21,000 nucleotides of DNA from an archaeon (lineage in GTDB: Archaea; Asgardarchaeota; Hermodarchaeia; Hermodarchaeales; Hermodarchaeaceae): the NCBI GenBank assembly GCA_016550485.1, contig JABXGV010000331.1:1-21000 (forward strand). The letters run 5' to 3'. The notes beneath the pieces were generated by a model that was given only the letters and a program-made list of their open reading frames with translations, had not been told where the DNA came from and did not search any database. This document shows positions 1-8,086 of this stretch, piece by piece (the first letter of the stretch is position 1; each line of letters opens with the position of its first letter). A program made the translations under genes and the position numbers.

Positions 1-867
1 GACCTCCTCCAACAGGTGGCTGAAGGCCTCACTCTCATGGATGATTTGCTGCCGGTAGTCGAGCCGGTTCTCGGTAAAGTGGAGCTCCTTGACGAGCTGC
101 AGTCTGGCTATCTTGGTCTCGTGAACAAGGGCAACCTGGAGCTCTACAATGGTCCGCTGCGGTTGGTGGACCATGATGGCAAGCGCCTCGTCGAGTTCCC
201 GGTGAAGGACTACTTGAAGCACATCGGCGAGCACGTTGAAGATTACTCGTATCTCAAGTTTCCGTTCTTCCGTCCGCGCGGCTGGCCAAAGGGCATGTAC
301 CGGGTCGGCCCCCTCGCCCGCCTTAACGTCGCCGACTCGATCACGACGCCCCTCGCCCGTGAGCAGCTCGAGACCATGCGCGCCCAATTCGGGAAAACCA
401 TGAATCACACCTTCCTCTACCACTGGGCCCGCCTGGTGGAATGCCTGTTCGCCCTCGAACGCGCCGACCTGCTCCTCAACGACAGCGACATCACCTCCAC
501 CGACATCATGCAGCACTTCGAAATCCGCGGCGGCCAAGGCTACGGCGTCATCGAAGCCCCACGCGGCACCCTCATCCACCACTATACTGCTAACGACGAC
601 GGCATCCTCACCGACGTCAACCTCATCGTCTCCACCGTCGGCAACAACGCCGGCATGGACCAGGGCGTCCTCAACATGGCCCGCCGCCTCATCAAAGGCG
701 GTCACGTCAACCCCATCATCTACTCCAACATCGAAATGGTGGTCAGAGCCTACGACCCGTGCCTCAGTTGTGCTGTGCATTCGATTAATGGGCAGATGGC
801 GATGCGGATTGAGGTCCTGGATCATCTTGGTGAAACGGTTCGGGTTGTTCAGAATTTCGACCAATGA
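1..867 (+). CDS. NiFe hydrogenase large (alpha) subunit, group 3 Mvh/Frh-like, 5'-truncated by the window edge
   Basis: The frame is open to base 1, so the true start and the N-terminal RxCGxC cysteine pair lie upstream. The GTG at 16 is probably not the start. The visible ~288 residues carry the group 3 signature EAPRGTLIHHY and, near the C-terminus, DPCLSCAVH, the second cysteine pair that binds the Ni-Fe centre. 28 residues follow the His; in most NiFe enzymes a tail here is removed by a maturation protease. Family knowledge: such cytoplasmic large subunits (MvhA, FrhA, sulfhydrogenase alpha) oxidise or produce H2 with an electron-transferring small subunit, often feeding heterodisulfide reductase or F420. 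MvhA-like is my best guess; the partner genes are off-window. Codon use is strongly C-ending between about 400 and 740, unlike the rest of the window. Confidence 0.93.
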   Translation, partial: DLLQQVAEGLTLMDDLLPVVEPVLGKVELLDELQSGYLGLVNKGNLELYNGPLRLVDHDGKRLVEFPVKDYLKHIGEHVEDYSYLKFPFFRPRGWPKGMYRVGPLARLNVADSITTPLAREQLETMRAQFGKTMNHTFLYHWARLVECLFALERADLLLNDSDITSTDIMQHFEIRGGQGYGVIEAPRGTLIHHYTANDDGILTDVNLIVSTVGNNAGMDQGVLNMARRLIKGGHVNPIIYSNIEMVVRAYDPCLSCAVHSINGQMAMRIEVLDHLGETVRVVQNFDQ

Positions 868-985
868 ACCGTTGTATCCACCAAATCTCAGATTGATAGG
901 TTAGTTTCAACTTGGCGTTTGAGCGGTTCGGCTCTAGCTATTACTACTGTCTCGGCAGTGATTCAGAATGACATGTTGTTGTCGT

Positions 986-2560
986 CTAATTGTGGGGAAT
1001 GAACCAGTAGACATTGGCTGGTGGTAGGGGCTTCCAATAGCTGCGTTCGATTTGGCGGAGGCGTAGTACGGTTTGAATCGGTGTTATTGTGCGTGGTTGT
1101 TGACGCGGCAGAGAGGTGTTATTAACTCGGATGAGTTCCCCATTCACTTTAGTCTGTTTTGAGGATTTGTAGGATAATTTTAATTGAAAATGCTCGCGCT
1201 CGGTCACCATTTCGAATAGGTGTGGCCAGTCTTTTACAATCAGGTAGTTGTATGATTCACCAAAACGCCAAAGACGCCAAGGCGATTCGATGAAGCGGTC
1301 GGGCTCTTTCTGAAGGGCTAAAAGGACTTTTCTCGCTTTGGTAACCTCTTCCATTTCTAAGCCGATCCTTTCAGCCAACTCTGAATCTGAAAGCTCTAGG
1401 CCGTTTATTCTCCAAGGGCTTCTCACTTTGGGTAAAACTTGTATTGAACGATAATATGGGTGTAGTTCTTCTAGGCTGTGTGAATATTCTGAAATTGGTA
1501 TTTTTATCTGAAAAGCCAAGGGTATTTCTTCAAGCGCAAGTCTTCGTAGGTTTTGATATTTTGAGTAAATCACATCAAGCCCTGGAAATGTTGTTTCTTG
1601 ATATTTCAATCCACATATGAGTTTTTTCTGAACTGGTTGATCTGAGCCTTCATCATAGCTTCCATTAATTGGGTAACTGCTTATCTTGAAAGGGTGTATC
1701 TCTTCCAAAGACACTGATTGTGAACCATCAGGCTTGGTAACTGGGCGCCCCCAATCCTGTAGCTCGTCGGCAATAATCAGGAGAACACCAAGACGGTTAT
1801 CGCTGTATTTTATCTCCACATCAACACTTGAATCATGCATGCAGATTGCAGCAGCGATTCCAAGAACCCGCTGAGAACAACGTCGACAACATAGTAGGAA
1901 TTCCGCTGCAGCAACAGCCCCATGATTGTGTTCATTGAAAATATATCTGTGTAATTCTTGGTAAGGCATTCCAGTTTTTTCGGCTAACTCGGGTAGACAC
2001 TCTGGGGGCGTTCGAGATGAAGCCTCTGAAATTTCACCAAAGCTAAGTATCGAATAGCCTTTTCCAAGGGATCCTACGACACTCCGAAGAATTTGTCTAG
2101 ATTCTTGAACAGGGTAGGCGATATCATGAAGAAGTGCTGCAATAACCAAGTCGTTCTTCATTCTTTTAGAAAGTCTAATCTGGTCGGCGAGGTATGCTGC
2201 GAGTAATGCTGTTCGTATCATGTGATTAAGGTGATCGCGATATATTTTCCCTCTGAATTTTGTACGAACTTGCTCAATAAGCCCCTCGAAGCGATGAATA
2301 TTTTCAGCCATTTTTTTGATGTTAGCTAAGCCGGTTTTTGTGAGAAATCTCTTTCGCCTTGTTTTCCCCTCTATTCGAATACGAGAGAGTGATAGACGAG
2401 ATATTATTTCTGGAAGCTTCCTGCTAGCAATCTGTATCTGTGTTGCTGGGTTAGTTTCCCGAATCCATCTTCGTAGAAGTGTTTTTCCAACAGGGAGGCT
2501 CTCAAGCAGCCTGTCGTCAAAGATTGCTGCACTCCGGCCATGAATCATACAATTCTCCAC
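986..2560 (-). CDS. HD-domain metal-dependent phosphohydrolase-like protein, function unknown
   Basis: A 524-residue protein. A basic N-terminal region of about 105 residues precedes an HD domain with the complete set of metal ligands: His near 110-113, the HD pair in LLHDIAYP (145-146), His 211/213 in EHNHGA, His 242 in ICMHDSS, and the closing Asp 265 in LLIIADELQDWGRP. HD proteins of this layout hydrolyse phosphomonoesters, nucleotides or cyclic nucleotides; the substrate cannot be read here. The last ~220 residues match no domain I recognise. Two starts are plausible: GTG at 2560 with AAGGA 7 nt upstream, or ATG at 2548 with GGAG 6 nt upstream. A TATA-like box at 2585-2595 would put transcription initiation close to either. 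The gene looks more AT-rich than its neighbours and has no obvious functional partner, so it may be an accessory gene. Confidence 0.8.
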   Translation of the reverse strand: MENCMIHGRSAAIFDDRLLESLPVGKTLLRRWIRETNPATQIQIASRKLPEIISRLSLSRIRIEGKTRRKRFLTKTGLANIKKMAENIHRFEGLIEQVRTKFRGKIYRDHLNHMIRTALLAAYLADQIRLSKRMKNDLVIAALLHDIAYPVQESRQILRSVVGSLGKGYSILSFGEISEASSRTPPECLPELAEKTGMPYQELHRYIFNEHNHGAVAAAEFLLCCRRCSQRVLGIAAAICMHDSSVDVEIKYSDNRLGVLLIIADELQDWGRPVTKPDGSQSVSLEEIHPFKISSYPINGSYDEGSDQPVQKKLICGLKYQETTFPGLDVIYSKYQNLRRLALEEIPLAFQIKIPISEYSHSLEELHPYYRSIQVLPKVRSPWRINGLELSDSELAERIGLEMEEVTKARKVLLALQKEPDRFIESPWRLWRFGESYNYLIVKDWPHLFEMVTEREHFQLKLSYKSSKQTKVNGELIRVNNTSLPRQQPRTITPIQTVLRLRQIERSYWKPLPPANVYWFIPHN

Positions 2561-2584
2561 ATCCGCATCCTTCTCTGATTACAT

Positions 2585-2595
2585 CATATAATATG
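2585..2595 (-). promoter_or_regulatory. TATA-like box for the HD-domain gene
   Basis: On the minus strand this reads ATATTATATG, a good archaeal TATA element. Its centre is about 30 nt before the GTG at 2560, giving a leaderless or very short-leader transcript. Inferred from position and sequence only. Confidence 0.5.
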
Positions 2596-2696
2596 GTAGT
2601 CACCCTTTAACAGGCTAGTGTACATCAGGGTTCGTGTAGAAAAAGTAACTAGATAAGCCTGATTATCAAGCACTTTCATTTATTTACCACAGGTGG

Positions 2697-3326
2697 TTAC
2701 GCCTCGTCGGATATTGCATCGAGATGTCCAGTGTCATTGAGTTTGGCGATGGTTTTTTGGTCCCATTCGTTGAGGTGGAGGTGGGTGATGCTGCAGGGTG
2801 CTTTGTCAAAGGCAATACGGGATTGTTGGTGTTCGGCGAGTTCGAGCCACCATTGGATGATACTTGTAATAGCGTTGCCATGGCTAACGATGAGGGTGCA
2901 GCCATGGAAATTGGGATTGAGTTGCACTAGGAACTGGGTGGTGCGATGGTAAAGTTGACGCCTAGTCTCAGCTCCCGGAAAGGTGACCCAGTCGATGAGT
3001 GGGGTTGTCCTCGGTAACTCAAGGCTGCGCGCTTCTTCGAGGGTCATATCTTTGACAATGCCCCAATTCAGTTCTCGTAACGCCTCGGTAGCCACTGGGG
3101 TAACGCCAAGCGTGTCACCTATAATTTCCGCAGTTTTCTTTGCGCGAATTAGGTCGCTGCAATAGAAGCGCAGCGGCTTACTCTGAATCAGTGACACTAG
3201 CCTCTGAGCGGTAGCAGCAGCTTGTTGGCAGCCTAGTGGTGTGAGGGGCGTGTCAGTCCAGCCCCCGGTTAAGCCTTTGATGTGGTGTTCTGATTGTCCA
3301 TGGCGAACTAGGATTAACTCCTTCAT
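2697..3326 (-). CDS. Histidine phosphatase family protein (phosphoglycerate mutase-like)
   Basis: A 209-residue single-domain protein of the branch-1 histidine phosphatase superfamily. The phospho-accepting His lies in the N-terminal LVRHGQSE motif (His 9). The other catalytic residues are also visible: Arg 8, Arg 61 in SDLIRAKKTAEII, Glu 85 in RELNWG, and His 149 in LIVSHGNAI. The family includes cofactor-dependent phosphoglycerate mutases, cobalamin-pathway phosphatases and broad phosphatases; at this length, without mutase-specific insertions, a phosphatase is more likely than a glycolytic mutase. The start is the ATG at 3326. The gene is transcribed toward the HD-domain gene but separated from it by 136 nt that includes a TATA-like box, so an operon is unlikely. 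It is divergent from the polymerase gene. Confidence 0.88.
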   Translation of the reverse strand: MKELILVRHGQSEHHIKGLTGGWTDTPLTPLGCQQAAATAQRLVSLIQSKPLRFYCSDLIRAKKTAEIIGDTLGVTPVATEALRELNWGIVKDMTLEEARSLELPRTTPLIDWVTFPGAETRRQLYHRTTQFLVQLNPNFHGCTLIVSHGNAITSIIQWWLELAEHQQSRIAFDKAPCSITHLHLNEWDQKTIAKLNDTGHLDAISDEA

Positions 3327-3356
3327 ATTGTCACTCTCTTAGACATTCTTAGTACC

Positions 3357-3372
3357 AGTTGAAGTGTCAACT
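3357..3372. promoter_or_regulatory. Short inverted repeat between divergent genes (operator candidate)
   Basis: AGTTGA and TCAACT form a perfect 6-bp inverted repeat with a 4-nt spacer. It lies in the 163-nt divergent gap, 31 nt upstream of the histidine phosphatase start. The position suits an operator, but a repeat this short can occur by chance. Confidence 0.2.
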
Positions 3373-3489
3373 CCTATCTATTCAATGTAGGCAACGGACT
3401 GTGCAGTTTAGCCTAATCTCACTTCGCTGTCAGTCTCTGTCCCTATTTATCCAACGTTTTGAGATAGCACACGCTAGAACAGGAACGAT

Positions 3490-4608
3490 GTGCGGGTCGT
3501 TTCTATGTCTAGATGGGTTATGCATGTCGATATGGATGCGTTCTATGCATCGGTTGAGCAGTACCGTGTGAATCCAGAGCTGTGTGGATTACCGGTGTGT
3601 GTGGGGCATGATCCCAAGGAGGGGCGGGGGCGAGGAGTTGTACGGGCTGCCTCGTATGAAGCGCGCGATTATGGCATTCGGTCAGGAATGCCTGTTACTG
3701 AGGCGTATCGCTTGTGCCCTGATGCGGTCTTTGTGCGCGGGGATTTCTCGAATTATATCGAAGCATCAGACGAGATTATGAGTATTCTTGAGGAGTTTGC
3801 CGATGATGAAAGAGTGCGGCGGTCAAGCATTGACGAAGCCTACATTGACGTCACTCGGAGAGTAGCCGAGAGTGGCGGTCCGGAGCCTTTAGCAAAAGAG
3901 ATTCAGCGAACAATCAAAGAACAGACCAAGCTGCCGTGTTCAATTGGCGTTGCGCCAAATATGGCAGTGGCCAAGATTGCAACAGGGATCAATAAGCCTA
4001 TGGGTATTACGCTAGTTCCCCAAGACCCCAGCGCGATAGCGGCGTTTCTAGCACCTTTAGATGTAAGAGTTGTAAATGGCATAGGACATGTTACCGCTCG
4101 TCGACTTAGTAAGTATGGTATAACAACACTGGGGCAGGTTCAGCGCATGCCTCTTACAGATTTGTACCCTATCATGGGTGTTAAAGGCGCCAAATGGCTA
4201 AGCAATCGGGCATATGGTGTTGACACACGCCCTTTGAAACGAAGCGGTCCACGAAGGCGTAAATCCATCAGCAAGGACCGTACATTCATGGAGGATATTG
4301 ATTCATCTTCAACAGGGGTCCTCTATGGCACTTTTGACGATATCTGTAAACGGATATGGACAAAACTCCAGACAAAATCCCTACGTTTTAGGACAGTCAC
4401 AGTGAAAATCCGTTATTCAGATTATACAACAGTTCAACGAAGTAAAACCTTGAAAGTAGGTACAGATGAACAGCTAGTATTGTGTAGAACCGCCTTGGCG
4501 CTCTATAAGGAGAACCTGCTTCCTGAGCAGCGTCTGCGGCTTATCGGAGTTAAAGTGTCCAATCTGCTTCCAAGGCAAGGGCAACAATCGCTCTCAGAAT
4601 TCTTCTGA
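3490..4608 (+). CDS. dpo4: DNA polymerase IV (Y-family, Dpo4-type)
   Basis: Translesion DNA polymerase of the DinB/Dpo4 family, about 370 residues. From the GTG at 3490 the palm carboxylates are seen in HVDMDAFYASVE (Asp 14, with Tyr 19 at the steric-gate position) and SSIDEAYIDV (Asp 115, Glu 116). The thumb begins around CSIGVAPNMAVAKIA, a helix-hairpin-helix region around NGIGHVTARRL follows, and the little-finger domain makes up the last ~110 residues. The protein ends in QQSLSEFF, a good PCNA-interacting peptide (Q-x-x-L-x-x-F-F), as expected for an archaeal Y-family enzyme tethered to the sliding clamp. GTG at 3490 has AGGA 5 nt upstream; ATG at 3505 is an alternative that keeps every motif. 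The gene appears to be transcribed alone. Confidence 0.95.
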   Translation: MRVVSMSRWVMHVDMDAFYASVEQYRVNPELCGLPVCVGHDPKEGRGRGVVRAASYEARDYGIRSGMPVTEAYRLCPDAVFVRGDFSNYIEASDEIMSILEEFADDERVRRSSIDEAYIDVTRRVAESGGPEPLAKEIQRTIKEQTKLPCSIGVAPNMAVAKIATGINKPMGITLVPQDPSAIAAFLAPLDVRVVNGIGHVTARRLSKYGITTLGQVQRMPLTDLYPIMGVKGAKWLSNRAYGVDTRPLKRSGPRRRKSISKDRTFMEDIDSSSTGVLYGTFDDICKRIWTKLQTKSLRFRTVTVKIRYSDYTTVQRSKTLKVGTDEQLVLCRTALALYKENLLPEQRLRLIGVKVSNLLPRQGQQSLSEFF

Positions 4609-4714
4609 CCAAAATGTGGAACGCTACATCTAGTAAGTAGTACTGATAGTCCTGAAGGTAGACAAGAAGCTTGAATGAGTAGTTTGAAATATTTCTTCTG
4701 CTGCTCCTACCATC

Positions 4715-5620
4715 ATGGTAGTGCTTCCGTTTATTCAAACAAGCGTCTTCGTAGATTCTAGATATGCTTTTGGAGGAAACCAGCTTGCAACATTCTGGGA
4801 TGCTGCCGCCAACGACAGCCTTGACTCAGAGGATATGCAGGGTATTGCATTGGAAATGAATTTCTCGGAAACAACCTTCATCTCTCCCTCTGAACTACCG
4901 GGGTGTACAGTGAAGGCTCGTATTTTTACACCTGCTAGAGAACTGCCTTTCGCTGGTCATCCAACTTTGGGCACTGCCTATGTCCTCAGGTACAAACAGC
5001 TGATAGAATCGAACAAGAGACGGGCTGCACTAGAATTAGGTATAGGCGAAATTTCAATTGAGTTCTTGTCTGGTGATGTAGTTCGCATGTTACAACCGCG
5101 CCCAGAATTTCTGCAAAAGATTGGTGACAGAAAGATGGTTGCCGAGCTCCTAGGGCTGTCAAAATCAGACATCACAACTGATTATCCCATACAGTACGTA
5201 TCAACAGGATCGAACAAGCTCATTGTACCACTCGTATCTCTGGCGGCAGTTCAACGCGCGCAACCAGATTCTCAAGGAATTTTACAGGGATTAGAGGGGC
5301 TTCCATCGCGTAATATACTCATCTTCTGCACTGAAACCGTGAACGAAGATTCAGATGTACACGCAAGGTTTTTCGCTCCAGAGGTGGGGGTTGTCGAAGA
5401 TCCTGCTACGGGAAGTGCGGCAGGTCCTCTTGCGGCGTATCTAGAACAGCATCAAGTCCTATCAAGGAGGGAAAGAGGCAAACCAATCGTCATTGAGCAA
5501 GGCTATGAAATACGAAGACCCAGTCAGTTGGTGTCCGAGGTTATCGGGGACAATGAAATTAAAGGAGTTCTGGTTTCTGGGAAAGTGAAGCTCACTGCAG
5601 AAGGCAGATTCTATCTGTAA
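4715..5620 (+). CDS. PhzF family isomerase/epimerase
   Basis: A 301-residue protein of the PhzF superfamily, which shares the diaminopimelate epimerase fold. N-terminal half: the catalytic Glu of the NFSETTFI motif (Glu 52) and the FAGHPTLGTAYVL segment. C-terminal half: the EDPATGSAAGPLAAYL motif containing Asp 229. PhzF of phenazine synthesis is the best-studied member, but archaeal homologues occur without phenazine genes and their substrates are mostly unknown; no phenazine genes are present here. The start is the ATG at 4715, which has no clear SD; the conserved FVDSRYAFGGNQLA segment begins 12 residues in, as expected. It lies 106 nt after the polymerase gene and 55 nt before the RNA methyltransferase, so it could share a transcript with either. 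Confidence 0.9.
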   Translation: MVVLPFIQTSVFVDSRYAFGGNQLATFWDAAANDSLDSEDMQGIALEMNFSETTFISPSELPGCTVKARIFTPARELPFAGHPTLGTAYVLRYKQLIESNKRRAALELGIGEISIEFLSGDVVRMLQPRPEFLQKIGDRKMVAELLGLSKSDITTDYPIQYVSTGSNKLIVPLVSLAAVQRAQPDSQGILQGLEGLPSRNILIFCTETVNEDSDVHARFFAPEVGVVEDPATGSAAGPLAAYLEQHQVLSRRERGKPIVIEQGYEIRRPSQLVSEVIGDNEIKGVLVSGKVKLTAEGRFYL

Positions 5621-5675
5621 AGAGAAGTGATAATGGGAGTCAAGCGGAAAATTCCTTACTGGAGTATGGCCAACT

Positions 5676-6863
5676 TTGAATGAAAGCATAAGATATCCAC
5701 CGACTTCAACGCAGTTTAGCACAGAGTTACAACAGTATTTCACAGGTCTGTTCGGGGAGGCACGTACTTCAGCACTCGGTGCTGCTCTTTGTGGTCCCGG
5801 TGAATTTTTCTTTCTTAGGACAAACACCCTGCGTACAAATAGCAAGGACCTTGTCGCGTTGCTTGATGAGGAGGGAGTTGAAAGCAAAATTTATGATTCT
5901 TCCCTAGATGTGGTCGCCATACCCATTCAAAAGAGGGGTTCTGTACCACTCCACGATAAAGTGGTTGTCGCAGATAAACCGAGTTCTGAGAACGTTCTAC
6001 TGGGTAGCCATTTGTTTAGGCCAGGAGTTAGACGATTCACCCGGTTTCGTGCTGGTGATGCGATTACTGTAGTTAATCCTCGTGGACACATTGTAGGCAG
6101 TGGTGTTGCCTCTGTTGACAGCTCAGAGTTATCTGAATTAAAACGGGGTCTCGTAGTCCAAATCACTGAATCTTTCTACAACCTACCAAGCCTCGTTGAT
6201 TTAGAGGCGTACAAAGCTGGCTTCTTTTACTCACAGTCTTTCCCCGCTATTCTTGTGGCGCCAATTCTCAATCCTCAGCCAAACGAGGTTATTATTGATT
6301 TCTGCGCTGCCCCTGGTGGTAAGACCACTCACATCGCTCAGCTCACAGAAAACCAATGTAATCTCGTTGCGGTGGACCGGTCAACTCGACGTCTTGAACG
6401 CCTTGAAGAAGAAGCGAAACGACTTGGAGTCAAGTGTGTAAAGCCCTTTGCTGGGCGTGCGCAGCAGTTTCTTGCAGAACACCAAGACATCAAGGCAGAT
6501 AGGGTTCTTGTGGATCCCCCTTGCACGGCTCTTGGAGTTCGTCCAAAACTCTTCGACACTACGACGCTAGCTCGTATTCGTAGTACCGCTAACTACCAAC
6601 AAATGATCCTTGATTCAGCCTCTGAAGCACTTCGTCCCGGGGGAGTCTTAGTTTACTCAACATGTACGCTATCTTGGGAGGAAAACGAACGGAACATCAG
6701 TTATCTTCTAAATGCGAAAGGTTTCACACTAGTGCCACAGCGTTTTAATCTTGGCGAGAAAGGAATTGGTGAAGACTCACATGTTCGGCAGCTAGTGCAG
6801 CGATTTTACCCTGATATGCACAATCTCCCTGGCTACTTCATTGCCAAGCTTCAGAAAAAATAG
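5676..6863 (+). CDS. NSUN6-like PUA-domain RNA (cytosine-5) methyltransferase, NOL1/NOP2/sun family
   Basis: A 395-residue SAM-dependent enzyme making m5C in RNA. Residues 1-85 form an N-terminal region; about 88-165 is a PUA RNA-binding domain (PLHDKVVVADK through FRPGVRRFTRFRAGD to NPRGHIVGSG); from ~180 the Rossmann methyltransferase follows. Visible motifs are motif I in IIDFCAAPGGKTTHIA (208-221), the motif IV cysteine in VDPPCTALGVRP (Cys 283), and the motif VI nucleophile in YSTCTLSWEENE (Cys 330). A PUA domain ahead of the catalytic core is the NSUN6 arrangement; human and archaeal NSUN6 modify C72 in the tRNA acceptor stem, so tRNA is the likely substrate by analogy. The best start is the TTG at 5676 with GGAG at 5661-5664, a loose spacing. 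It ends 4 nt from the convergent pcm gene. Confidence 0.9.
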   Translation: MNESIRYPPTSTQFSTELQQYFTGLFGEARTSALGAALCGPGEFFFLRTNTLRTNSKDLVALLDEEGVESKIYDSSLDVVAIPIQKRGSVPLHDKVVVADKPSSENVLLGSHLFRPGVRRFTRFRAGDAITVVNPRGHIVGSGVASVDSSELSELKRGLVVQITESFYNLPSLVDLEAYKAGFFYSQSFPAILVAPILNPQPNEVIIDFCAAPGGKTTHIAQLTENQCNLVAVDRSTRRLERLEEEAKRLGVKCVKPFAGRAQQFLAEHQDIKADRVLVDPPCTALGVRPKLFDTTTLARIRSTANYQQMILDSASEALRPGGVLVYSTCTLSWEENERNISYLLNAKGFTLVPQRFNLGEKGIGEDSHVRQLVQRFYPDMHNLPGYFIAKLQKK

Positions 6864-6867
6864 TTCT

Positions 6868-7557
6868 TTATGAGGACCATCCCTCTTCTCCGATTAGTGG
6901 TACAAACGCAACCCCCATCAACCCCTTGCTATGGGTTTTTCCTTCATAATCTTTTTCAAGAAGTTTTAGCTGCTGGTAATAGGTTCTTCTGCCTACAGGA
7001 ATAAGTAGGCGCACACCTTCTGCTAGCTGCTCGATAAGAGCGGGGGGAATCTTGGGCCCTGCAGCGGCAACCATGACCCGATCATAAGGTGCTCCAGGTG
7101 CGTAACCTAGAGTCCCGTCTGCAAGAATAACCGTCACCCTATCACTATAACCCGCGGCTTCTAAGTTCTCTTTTGCGAATTCGACTAGTTTGGCTTTTCG
7201 CTCTATTGTGTATACATGGCCCGAAGGGGGTTCTTCGGTGGGTGATACTATCTCCGCGCAAAGGGCTGCGTGGTAACCTGAGCCAGCACCTACCTCCAGT
7301 ACTTTCAACCCTTTCTCTAGCTGAAGATACTCAAGATAAATTAAACACATATGAATGGCTGATATTGTCTGTTTCTCGCCGATGGGTAGGGGGTGGTCAA
7401 CATATGCCTTGTTTCGGAGATGCATTGGAATGAAGAGTTCTCGGGGTACTGCACGGTAGGCACGTATCACCTCTGGGCTTGACACATAATTGCTTGCAAT
7501 GAGTCTCTTCAGAGTAGCTTCCTTCTGCAGTGTCAGGTCACTAGGTTGCTCTGACAA
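6868..7557 (-). CDS. pcm: Protein-L-isoaspartate O-methyltransferase
   Basis: Repair enzyme that uses SAM to methylate L-isoaspartyl residues in age-damaged proteins so that they can return to aspartate. The 229 residues show the family order: helical N-terminus with VPRELFIP, the substrate motif QTISAIHM (63-70; usually QTISAPHM, so Ile replaces the common Pro), the SAM-binding LEVGAGSGYHAAL (87-99), an acidic-loop region TIERKAKLVEFA, and the late VGRRTYYQQLKLLEK strand. The start is the TTG at 7557 with AGGTG 5 nt upstream. It converges with the NSUN6-like gene and is divergent from the DUF371 gene. Confidence 0.95.
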   Translation of the reverse strand: MSEQPSDLTLQKEATLKRLIASNYVSSPEVIRAYRAVPRELFIPMHLRNKAYVDHPLPIGEKQTISAIHMCLIYLEYLQLEKGLKVLEVGAGSGYHAALCAEIVSPTEEPPSGHVYTIERKAKLVEFAKENLEAAGYSDRVTVILADGTLGYAPGAPYDRVMVAAAGPKIPPALIEQLAEGVRLLIPVGRRTYYQQLKLLEKDYEGKTHSKGLMGVAFVPLIGEEGWSS

Positions 7558-7607
7558 GGTAACACCTTTTAATTTCTGGTAACCACGTTGATAATAGGAT
7601 TTGTCAA

Positions 7608-7617
7608 GATATAATAG
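7608..7617 (+). promoter_or_regulatory. TATA-like box for the DUF371 gene
   Basis: GATATAATAG is centred about 28 nt before the GTG at 7640, the spacing expected for a leaderless archaeal gene. It supports that start over upstream in-frame TTG codons. Confidence 0.4.
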
Positions 7618-7639
7618 CTGTCTCGTATATTATTTGTCT

Positions 7640-8086
7640 GTGTGTTCTCTTGGCAATTATACATTCACTTTGACTGCCCGTGGTCATCCTAATGTGCGTT
7701 CAACTCATCAATCTACTTTGGAGGTTACAAGCGATTCGCATTTGTCACTACGTGGTGATTGTATATTAGGTGTCAGCGCCTCTCACTCGTCACAGTGCGT
7801 CGGTGCAGCAATAGGATTCGCATTACGCCAGCCAGGAAGTAGGGTAGTGACCCGGTTCTCAGTAGGCGATGTAACGGATGTAGTTCAGGGGTTTGGGTCA
7901 CCAGATTTAACACTCCAAGCATCAAGTTCTCTAGTTTGGCGAACAAGCACATACAAAGACGACAGGACAGTTGCCATTCAATGTGATAAAGCAGCTGCAA
8001 CTATTAACAGAACGTTAGTACAAAAACTCAAGAGTCCATCTGCTTTACTTCAAGTAGTCATAGTCGTTTTCGTTCCCTCTATCTGA
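7640..8086 (+). CDS. DUF371 family protein
   Basis: About 148 residues. I recognise the archaeal DUF371 family from TARGHPNVRSTHQSTLEV, from RGDCILGVSAS soon after, and from the C-terminal KDDRTVAIQCDKAAA followed by LVQKL. The family is widespread in archaea with no established function; its size and charged conserved motifs suggest a small nucleotide- or RNA-related protein, but that is a guess. The start is taken as GTG 7640 because the conserved region begins a few codons later and a TATA-like box sits at the right distance; in-frame TTG codons at 7601 and 7634 are alternatives. The last 37 nt overlap the convergent 3' end of trm5. Confidence 0.82.
   Translation: MCSLGNYTFTLTARGHPNVRSTHQSTLEVTSDSHLSLRGDCILGVSASHSSQCVGAAIGFALRQPGSRVVTRFSVGDVTDVVQGFGSPDLTLQASSSLVWRTSTYKDDRTVAIQCDKAAATINRTLVQKLKSPSALLQVVIVVFVPSI

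Noticed and set aside
4715..5620. Phenazine biosynthesis locus
   Set aside because: Only the PhzF-like isomerase is present; none of the other phenazine genes lie nearby, and this family is common outside that pathway.
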